From contig DFKZ01000066.1 in the NCBI GenBank assembly GCA_002373975.1, positions 1-7,634 on the forward strand: a stretch of DNA of 7,634 nucleotides, read 5' to 3'. A model generated the notes under the pieces. It searched no databases. It was not told the DNA's origin and saw nothing but the letters and a program-made list of their open reading frames with translations. This DNA comes from Lachnospiraceae bacterium UBA3632. GTDB taxonomy: Bacteria; Bacillota; Clostridia; Lachnospirales; Lachnospiraceae. This document shows, piece by piece, positions 1 through 3,848 of the stretch. Positions within the stretch are counted from its first letter, which is position 1, and each line of letters opens with the position of its first letter. Both the position numbers and the translations under genes were made by a program.

Positions 1-11
1 AGAGCGGGAAG

Positions 12-206
12 ATGATAAAAGAGGTTATGAGAAGATCAAAGATATCTGTGAAGGATCTTCAGCAAGAACTCGGCCTCGTCTGGCCGCAGTCCATCTACCA
101 ATGGTTCAGGGGGGAATGCCTCCCATCGGTTGATAGCCTTTATACGATCGCCCGTATGACGGGAGTGCATATGGAAGATATGCTGGTGGAGGAAGATAAA
201 AAATAA
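12..206 (+). CDS. Small Cro/C1-type (XRE) HTH regulator, possibly 5'-truncated by the window
   Basis: The 64-residue product is almost entirely one helix-turn-helix DNA-binding domain. ISVKDLQQELG (residues 11-21) fits helices 1-2, and PQSIYQWFRGECLPSVDSL (25-43) fits the recognition helix and following turn. It resembles the short clostridial phage repressor/Cro family whose members carry a 'IYkWqrGxxLPtvDnL' signature (established family knowledge). It probably binds an operator as a dimer and regulates lysogeny or early transcription; the target is not visible. No good Shine-Dalgarno precedes ATG 12, and the three upstream codons are open (S-G-K). Family members usually have several more residues before this helix, so the true start may lie upstream of the window. 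The gene is followed at once by an intrinsic terminator and so closes its own transcription unit. The HTH fold is fairly certain; its role is inferred. Confidence 0.8.
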   Translation: MIKEVMRRSKISVKDLQQELGLVWPQSIYQWFRGECLPSVDSLYTIARMTGVHMEDMLVEEDKK

Positions 207-220
207 TACGGCGTTTTCCG

Positions 221-252
221 CGGCCCTTGGGGTAATCCCGGGGCCGTTTTTT
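221..252 (+). terminator. Intrinsic terminator after the HTH gene
   Basis: CGGCCC (221-226) pairs with GGGCCG (241-246), with additional GGG/CCC pairing inside the loop region, and is followed by six T residues (247-252). It lies 14 bases after the HTH stop codon, so it should end that transcript. Confidence 0.85.
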
Positions 253-283
253 GTTCGCAGTCCTCTCTCTTAATAGGCTCTTC

Positions 284-293
284 CCCGTCAGGG
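284..293 (+). repeat. CCCGTCAGGG element, copy 1 (intergenic)
   Basis: Exact copy of the 10-bp element found six times in the window. The arms here are only CCC/GGG around GTCA, because the outer C283 faces T294. It is the only intergenic copy and sits between the two terminators. Confidence 0.85.
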
Positions 294-330
294 TGATTAT
301 ATCTTTACAGCTACATAATATTATCGAGCA

Positions 331-379
331 AGCCGAAAGCAAGCTGACGATTCTGTTGTCACTTCGCCTCGGCTTTTTT
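331..379 (+). terminator. Second intrinsic terminator upstream of the early operon
   Basis: AGCCGA (331-336) pairs with TCGGCT (369-374). Inside it, GC/GC, AAG/CTT and GAC/GTC segments continue an interrupted stem, and a run of six T residues (374-379) follows. It would stop any transcript that starts between the first terminator and this point, or read-through from the HTH gene. Confidence 0.75.
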
Positions 380-461
380 GTACCCATAAAAATACATAGA
401 AAAGTCAGAAATTTTCAAAAATCGTCGGTAAATCGAGGCACTTTTTTTCAGTTTATATATA

Positions 462-504
462 GAGGGGTAAAAATCTATACCCTCGGCTAATCCAGAGGGG
501 TTTT
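462..504 (+). promoter_or_regulatory. Overlapping alternative hairpins, attenuator-like
   Basis: The central CCCTC (480-484) can pair upstream with GAGGG of GAGGGGTA (462-469; the stem is extended by TA with one bulged G). It can also pair downstream with GAGGG (495-499), extended by GG/CC with one bulged A. The downstream hairpin is followed by only four T residues (501-504). The two structures exclude each other, as in attenuators, but the short T run makes the terminator reading tentative. Confidence 0.35.
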
Positions 505-520
505 CCAAGTAACCAAGTAA
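505..520 (+). repeat. CCAAGTAA tandem direct repeat (2 x 8 bp)
   Basis: Two perfect copies of CCAAGTAA lie end to end, followed by the related CCAGCAAA. They could be a protein-binding site or part of the leader; nothing in the sequence decides between these. Confidence 0.6.
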
Positions 521-534
521 CCAGCAAATAAGAA

Positions 535-548
535 CCTGAGACGTCAGG
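535..548. promoter_or_regulatory. Inverted repeat CCTGA-GACG-TCAGG, possible operator or leader hairpin
   Basis: Perfect 5-bp arms flank a 4-base centre in the control region upstream of the early operon. It shares GTCAGG with the dispersed CCCGTCAGGG element but has different arms. It may be an operator for the upstream HTH protein or one more leader hairpin; there is no direct evidence for either. Confidence 0.35.
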
Positions 549-564
549 ACATAAGATACCAAAG

Positions 565-632
565 CTTTCCTTTTGAAGGAGAGCCAGAGGGTACCTTAAT
601 TTCCTGCGCTCATTTTGCAGGGAATGGTTCCC
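565..632 (+). promoter_or_regulatory. Structured leader: three hairpins, two of them mutually exclusive
   Basis: Hairpin 1 pairs CTTTCCTT (565-572) with AAGGAGAG (576-583): 8 bp with one G-U and a TTG loop. Hairpin 2 pairs TTTCCTGC (600-607) with GCAGGGAA (617-624): 8 bp with one G-U. Hairpin 3 pairs GGGAA (620-624) with TTCCC (628-632) and uses the same bases as the right arm of hairpin 2, so the two compete. None has a U-tract. Together with the next hairpin this looks like a cis-regulatory 5' leader of the early operon. I recognise no known riboswitch class. Confidence 0.5.
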
Positions 633-634
633 AC

Positions 635-673
635 GATCTTTCGTCCTGACCCGAGGTGGAAAGGACAAAGATC
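635..673 (+). promoter_or_regulatory. Hairpin sequestering the ribosome binding site of the first early gene
   Basis: GATCTTT-C-GTCCT (635-647) pairs with AGGACAAAGATC (662-673), giving about 12 pairs with C642 bulged. The right arm contains most of the Shine-Dalgarno AAAGGA (660-665) and ends exactly one base before the ATG at 674. When folded, the structure should block initiation. It could be opened by a competing leader fold, a bound protein or ligand, or ribosomes. Confidence 0.6.
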
Positions 674-1285
674 ATGAAAAAGCTGTATTTCAGAGAACTC
701 AGACAGTGGGTCGAGATGGAGGATGAGATTGCTGATGCCCTTGATGGGGATCGGGCGAGAGTAAGGATGGATGAGCTGAACAACGGCAGGTGCCGGATAT
801 CTAAGGATAAGCTCCATCTTTGCGACGGAAACTGCATCGATTGTGAGTTTCACCATGAGGGGTGGAATAAGGTCGAAACGAATGCCTGCGATAACTGCCC
901 ATACGGCGTTGCGAGGACAAAGAGGGGGCGCGATAAGAGGTGTAGAGGGTGCGAGAACTACAAGTTCGTTGAGAATGTATCGATTGATGAGAACAAAGAT
1001 GGCCCCTCCTATATGGATAAGTTTCTTGGCACTTCGCAAAGTCCGGAAGAGATCTTTCTCGAAAAGGAAGCGATAGAGGAATACAAGGAGATGGCAAAAG
1101 ACATCGAGGGAGGCGATGCAATTATTGACGGCCTCTCTGCAGGAGAAACGATCTCAGAGATTGCTATGGATACTGGAAGACCTCAATCCACGGTGGATAG
1201 CCGAAAAGACAGGGTCAAAAAGGCGATTGAGGAGGCAAAGGCGGCAAAAAAGACAAGCGCCGCAAACAACACCGGAAAGGGGTAA
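674..1285 (+). CDS. Sigma-70 region 4-like protein with an eight-cysteine zinc-binding-type insert
   Basis: The product has 203 residues. The C-terminal third (about 141-190) is a sigma-70 region 4-type HTH: DAIIDGLSAGETISEIAMDTG, then a recognition helix around RPQSTVDSRKDRV. The middle (40-93) carries C40, C50, C54, C57, C72, C75, C90 and C93. These form CxxxCxxC followed by two CxxC pairs and suggest two zinc sites. The N-terminus (1-35) is acidic and helical. ATG 674 is preferred over in-frame GTG 656 because AAAGGA lies 8 bases before it and GTG has no ribosome binding site; that site is buried in a hairpin. The gene is three bases from the next region 4 gene. Regions 2 and 3 of a full sigma factor are absent, so it is more likely a transcription regulator or sigma-like phage activator than a complete sigma factor. 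The HTH call is good; the function is inferred. Confidence 0.75.
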   Translation: MKKLYFRELRQWVEMEDEIADALDGDRARVRMDELNNGRCRISKDKLHLCDGNCIDCEFHHEGWNKVETNACDNCPYGVARTKRGRDKRCRGCENYKFVENVSIDENKDGPSYMDKFLGTSQSPEEIFLEKEAIEEYKEMAKDIEGGDAIIDGLSAGETISEIAMDTGRPQSTVDSRKDRVKKAIEEAKAAKKTSAANNTGKG

Positions 1286-1288
1286 GCC

Positions 1289-1546
1289 ATGTACGACCAC
1301 TATATGCTCACTCGCTCTGCAGAGGATGCCTACTTTTACAGCCTTGAAAGAGCGCGGCAGGGCAAAAGGCTATCAAACGCGATAAAAACGCTTTCGAAAG
1401 AAGACAGAAGGCTCATAAGAAGGGCGTTCTGGGGAAATAAGTCTGTTGACGAGATTTCGGATGAGATGGGTATCAGCCCTTCCGAAGTGGAGGAAAGGCT
1501 GAAGGCGATATATGCGGTACTTAAGGAGTTTTTGAAGGAGGAATGA
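1289..1546 (+). CDS. Small sigma-70 region 4-like HTH protein
   Basis: The 85-residue protein is nearly all region 4-like. LSKEDRRLIRRAFWGN (35-50) fits the first helices and KSVDEISDEMGISPSEVEERLKA (51-73) fits the helix-turn-helix. It lacks the regions that bind core polymerase and the -10 element in complete sigma factors. It follows the other region 4 protein after three bases and has its own Shine-Dalgarno AAAGGGG (1276-1282) six bases before the ATG, so the two are co-expressed. They may act together on -35 elements or as a late-gene activator pair; that is inference. It lacks the cysteine insert of its neighbour and is not an obvious recent duplicate. Confidence 0.75.
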   Translation: MYDHYMLTRSAEDAYFYSLERARQGKRLSNAIKTLSKEDRRLIRRAFWGNKSVDEISDEMGISPSEVEERLKAIYAVLKEFLKEE

Positions 1547-1549
1547 GGG

Positions 1550-1579
1550 ATGAAGTTTATAAGAGCACCCGATGAATGA
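1550..1579 (+). CDS. Nine-codon mini-ORF (MKFIRAPDE) with a strong ribosome binding site
   Basis: ATG 1550 has the best Shine-Dalgarno of the region: AGGAGG at 1537-1542, 7 bases away. Translation ends at TGA 1577-1579 after nine codons. The stop overlaps an in-frame ATG (1572) of the next gene's reading frame, so it could be a leader peptide feeding translation downstream or the stub of a decayed gene. The reading frame after the stop is lysine-rich and unrecognisable. Confidence 0.35.
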   Translation: MKFIRAPDE

Positions 1580-1619
1580 CGCAACCATTATTACAAGAAT
1601 AGGAAAGGGAAAAAGAAAA

Positions 1620-2012
1620 ATGGGAATAGGGAAATACTTAAAAAACATAGGGGAAAACTTAATAAAGATCGCAGAGGAGATGGAGAAAAAGGAAGCGACG
1701 ACGGCCCCGTCAGGGGATGATGCCTCAAATGCAGCAAACAACGATATTTCAGCTATGGCGTCTGAAAATAAGGAAAATACAGCTTCTGACGGAGATACAG
1801 CTTCAAAACGCCCTACCAAAGCGGATGTCAGAGCACTCCTTGCAAAGATGAGCGCTGAGGGGTTCAAGGACGAAATTGCGAAGCTCCTTAAGAAGTACGG
1901 CGAGGGAAACCTCTCATCCGTTCCGAAGGAGCACTACGCAAAGCTGCTGGTCGAAGCTGAGAAGATTGGCAATGGGGATAGTGGGGCCGGAAAGGAGGAT
2001 GGCGATGCCTGA
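1620..2012 (+). CDS. Phage early protein with 'rrp5-like' C-terminal domain and low-complexity linker
   Basis: The product has 130 residues in three parts. The N-terminal helix (1-24) is GIGKYLKNIGENLIKIAEEM. A linker (25-75) is rich in Ala, Ser, Thr, Asn and Asp. The C-terminal domain (about 77-120) reads TKADVRALLAKMSAEGFKDE, then IAKLLKKYG and HYAKLLVEAEKIG. This matches small clostridial phage proteins often labelled 'rRNA biogenesis protein rrp5' in databases, a label that is probably misleading. Such proteins usually sit just upstream of DUF2800/DUF2815 genes, as here, so a role in phage recombination or replication is likely but unproven. ATG 1620 is preferred (AGGAAAGGG nine bases upstream); ATG 1572 would add 16 basic residues but lacks a clear ribosome binding site. 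The gene overlaps the next by 8 bases. A CCCGTCAGGG element lies in its linker. Confidence 0.65.
   Translation: MGIGKYLKNIGENLIKIAEEMEKKEATTAPSGDDASNAANNDISAMASENKENTASDGDTASKRPTKADVRALLAKMSAEGFKDEIAKLLKKYGEGNLSSVPKEHYAKLLVEAEKIGNGDSGAGKEDGDA
1706..1715 (+). repeat. CCCGTCAGGG element, copy 2
   Basis: Exact copy, extended to CCCC/GGGG arms (1705-1716). It is read as A-P-S-G-D in the low-complexity linker of the rrp5-like protein, where there is little protein constraint. Confidence 0.85.
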
Positions 2013-3165
2013 GAAGCACGCAAAGATCCTTCAGCCCTCCAGCGCAGCAAGGTGGCTCCACTGCACTCCGAGTGCTCTCATAAACGCGAGGGCTCCGCAT
2101 GAGGATACTGTCTATACGAAAGAAGGAACCGATGCTCACAGCCTGTGTGAATACATGCTGAGAAGTGCTTTGGGGGAAAAGGTACCCAATCCTCGTGACA
2201 ACCTTGAATTTTATGACGAGACTATGGAAATCTGCGCCGAAAGCTACAGGGATTACTGTATGGAGAAGTTGGAGGAAGTAGAAGCAGAGACCGACGCTCA
2301 TATGTACATCGAGCAGACGCTTGACCTTTCGAGGTGGGTTCCTGAGTCCTTTGGAACAGCGGACTGTCTCATCATTTCTGACAAGAAGCTTTGTCTTATC
2401 GATTTCAAATATGGTCAGGGAGTGTTGGTACAAGCCGATCACAATGAGCAGCTTATGACTTACGCCGTTGGTGCGGTTGATGCCTTCGGGGAGATTTATG
2501 ATTTTACCGAGGTCGAGATGTCTATCTTCCAGCCAAGGAGGGCTTCGGTGGATACCTTTTCCATGTCGAAAGAGGATCTCCTTTCCTGGGCTGATAATGA
2601 GCTCGCGCCGAAGGCGAAGATGGCGTTTGAAGGAAAGGGAGATTTCCATTGCGGCGCATGGTGTAAGTTCTGCGCAATTTCTGGAGAATGCCGTGAGAGG
2701 GCGAAGGTAGTAGCCCAAGAAATGATCGAGGATTATAAGGAGCCGGAGACGTTGTCTCCTGAAGAGATCGCGGATCTTCTTCCGAAACTTGATGAGATCA
2801 CATCCTGGGTGAGCGACCTGAGGGAATATGCACTTAAGACGGCCCTATCCGGTACTAAGTACCCGGGCTTCAAGCTTGTCGCAGGACGAAGCAGAAGATC
2901 CTATGTAGATGAAGAGAAGGTGGCAGAGACCGTCAGGGAGAAGGGATACGATCCCTATGATACTACGATCAAGTCAGTAGCCCAGATGGAAAAGCTACTG
3001 GGGAAGAAGTTATTTAACGACCTTCTTGGCGGGTATGTAACAAAGAATGATGGAGCTCCCACGCTCGTGCCGGAATCTGATAAACGGCCGGCGATCGAGG
3101 CGAGCGGGGCGAAAGATTATGAAGACGAAGTAACTAAAACAAGCAAAAAAGGAGAAAAATCATGA
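2005..3165 (+). CDS. DUF2800 family PD-(D/E)XK nuclease (RecB/Cas4-like)
   Basis: The product has 386 residues. Nuclease-type motifs appear in order: EGTDAHSLCEY (40-50), FGTAD with D120 (116-120), LIDFKYGQG with D133 and K135 (131-139, the D-x-K core), and NEQLMTYA with Q149 and Y153 (147-154). A cluster C216-x3-C220-x2-C223-x5-C229 follows and resembles the Fe-S or zinc site of RecB/Cas4-type nucleases. This order matches the DUF2800 phage family, thought to be a DNA nuclease in phage recombination or replication. The tail after about 355 is charged and probably flexible. ATG 2005 is chosen because AGGAGG (1993-1998) sits six bases away; ATG 1999 abuts that site. Its start overlaps the previous gene by 8 bases, and its stop overlaps the SSB-like gene's start as ATGA. 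The family call is strong; the biochemical role is inferred from motifs. Confidence 0.88.
   Translation: MPEKHAKILQPSSAARWLHCTPSALINARAPHEDTVYTKEGTDAHSLCEYMLRSALGEKVPNPRDNLEFYDETMEICAESYRDYCMEKLEEVEAETDAHMYIEQTLDLSRWVPESFGTADCLIISDKKLCLIDFKYGQGVLVQADHNEQLMTYAVGAVDAFGEIYDFTEVEMSIFQPRRASVDTFSMSKEDLLSWADNELAPKAKMAFEGKGDFHCGAWCKFCAISGECRERAKVVAQEMIEDYKEPETLSPEEIADLLPKLDEITSWVSDLREYALKTALSGTKYPGFKLVAGRSRRSYVDEEKVAETVREKGYDPYDTTIKSVAQMEKLLGKKLFNDLLGGYVTKNDGAPTLVPESDKRPAIEASGAKDYEDEVTKTSKKGEKS
2929..2938 (+). repeat. Near-match to the CCCGTCAGGG element (ACCGTCAGGG)
   Basis: One mismatch, at the first position, inside the DUF2800 gene. The left arm is broken, so the stem is lost. It may be a decayed copy or a chance match. 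Confidence 0.35.
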
Positions 3166-3728
3166 GTAAGTACACAGCGATTATGCTCGAAAAGCAGAGC
3201 GACAGGACAGTAAGGACAGGTTTAGGAAGGTTTGCATACGTTCATCTTGATGAGGCTTATGCCCAGAACCCGGGGGATAAGCCCAAATATTCACTCACCT
3301 TTCTCTTCGACAAGACTGATAAGCAGGCAATGAAGGTGTATGAGGAAGCGATCGAAAACGCGACTCAGAAGGGCATCGATAAGTTTGGCAAAACCTTTAA
3401 CGGAAAGAAGTTCCATGATCCCATCAATGACGGGGATGAGAAGGAGATCGAAGAGTACGAGGGCATGTATTACATGAACATCAAGAACACAAGAAGGCCG
3501 GTCTGCTATGACGCAAAACGTGAAGAAATGAGCGCCGAAGATATCTATTCCGGGTGCTTCGGCCGGTGCGTAGTGGAGTTTTATCCCTACAGCAGGAGCG
3601 GCAACACTGGCGTTGCGGTATCGCTTAAGTCGGTGCAGTTTCTCGGTGACGGAGAGCCGCTTTCCGGCGGAATGAGATCTACGGCAGATGACTTTGCTGA
3701 TGATGACGACGATGGGATGCTTGATTGA
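3162..3728 (+). CDS. DUF2815 family phage ssDNA-binding protein
   Basis: The 188-residue product matches the DUF2815 family (established knowledge), which has an OB-like fold and acts as the single-stranded DNA-binding protein of many Gram-positive phages. Visible support is RTGLGRFAYVHLDEAY near the N-terminus, the strand KYSLTFLFDK, the segment GRCVVEFYPYSRSGNTGVAVSLKS near the C-terminus, and a highly acidic end (DDFADDDDDGMLD). Such acidic tails in SSBs recruit replication partners. It starts within the stop of the DUF2800 nuclease (ATGA overlap), so the two are translationally coupled, and AAAAGGAG lies seven bases before the ATG. It should coat ssDNA for the polymerase and primase encoded downstream. 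After its stop comes a 119-bp structured gap rather than another overlap. Confidence 0.88.
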   Translation: MSKYTAIMLEKQSDRTVRTGLGRFAYVHLDEAYAQNPGDKPKYSLTFLFDKTDKQAMKVYEEAIENATQKGIDKFGKTFNGKKFHDPINDGDEKEIEEYEGMYYMNIKNTRRPVCYDAKREEMSAEDIYSGCFGRCVVEFYPYSRSGNTGVAVSLKSVQFLGDGEPLSGGMRSTADDFADDDDDGMLD

Positions 3729-3737
3729 GACAATACT

Positions 3738-3761
3738 GCCCTACCCCTCTGTGGGTAGGGC
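3738..3761 (+). promoter_or_regulatory. Perfect 9-bp hairpin between the SSB and polymerase genes
   Basis: GCCCTACCC (3738-3746) pairs fully with GGGTAGGGC (3753-3761) around a 6-base loop. There is no T run afterwards, so it is not a classic terminator. It may stabilise the upstream mRNA 3' end, mark a processing site, or lower polymerase expression. Confidence 0.65.
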
Positions 3762-3769
3762 GATTCGAA

Positions 3770-3811
3770 ATGACAGAGAAGACGCCCTTCTACGGAGGGC
3801 AAGGGAGGTGA
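3770..3811 (+). CDS. Possible 13-residue peptide ORF (MTEKTPFYGGQGR)
   Basis: An ATG lies nine bases after AGGG (3757-3760), which sits within the hairpin arm. It runs 13 codons to TGA inside the first copy of the 34-bp repeat. The second repeat copy encodes the related EKTPRCGGQRR-stop in another frame without an ATG. This may be an artefact of the duplicated ribosome binding site region, so confidence is low. Confidence 0.2.
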   Translation: MTEKTPFYGGQGR

Positions 3812-3848
3812 GAAGACACCCCGCTGTGGAGGGCAAAGGAGGTGAGAA
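3781..3848 (+). repeat. 34-bp imperfect tandem duplication carrying the polymerase ribosome binding site
   Basis: Units 3781-3814 and 3815-3848 match at 28 of 34 positions. Each ends with GGAGGTGAGAA; after the second comes TG, making the polymerase ATG (3848), while after the first the same place reads AAG. Unit 1 can form GCCCTTC/GGAGGGC (3784-3800). Most substitutions in unit 2 fall in that arm or loop and weaken it. Confidence 0.8.

Larger units (their letters stand above)
207..673. other. 467-bp gene-free control region
   Basis: No ORF here has both a ribosome binding site and a recognisable product. The stretch holds two intrinsic terminators, one CCCGTCAGGG element between them, a pair of overlapping hairpins (462-504), a CCAAGTAA direct repeat, an inverted repeat at 535-548, and a chain of leader hairpins up to the start of the next gene. 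It probably separates the lysogeny-control unit from the early operon and must contain the early promoter. I could not find a convincing -35/-10 pair; the AT-rich TATATAT at 454-460 is the best -10-like string but has no matching -35. Confidence 0.7.

Noticed and set aside
454..460. TATATAT as a -10 promoter box
   Set aside because: No acceptable -35 hexamer lies 16-18 bases upstream, so I did not call a promoter.
251..490. Plus-strand ORF in the control region (79 codons)
   Set aside because: It starts at a TTG in the T run of a terminator, has no ribosome binding site, and crosses a second terminator.
656..673. Upstream GTG start for the cysteine-rich sigma-like protein
   Set aside because: No Shine-Dalgarno before GTG 656, whereas ATG 674 has AAAGGA at the right distance.
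596..1867. Overlapping minus-strand ORFs (596-1039, 801-1121, 1373-1867)
   Set aside because: All are antisense shadows of the sigma-like and rrp5-like genes, with no recognisable domains or start signals.
1876..2004. N-terminal extension of the DUF2800 protein from ATG 1876
   Set aside because: It would overlap the preceding gene by about 130 bases. The extension is unlike the family, and AGGAGG just before ATG 2005 marks the start.
1888..2718. Long minus-strand ORF of 276 codons opposite the nuclease gene
   Set aside because: It lies fully opposite the DUF2800 gene, whose protein has clear motifs. The antisense product is unrecognisable and no ribosome binding site supports it.
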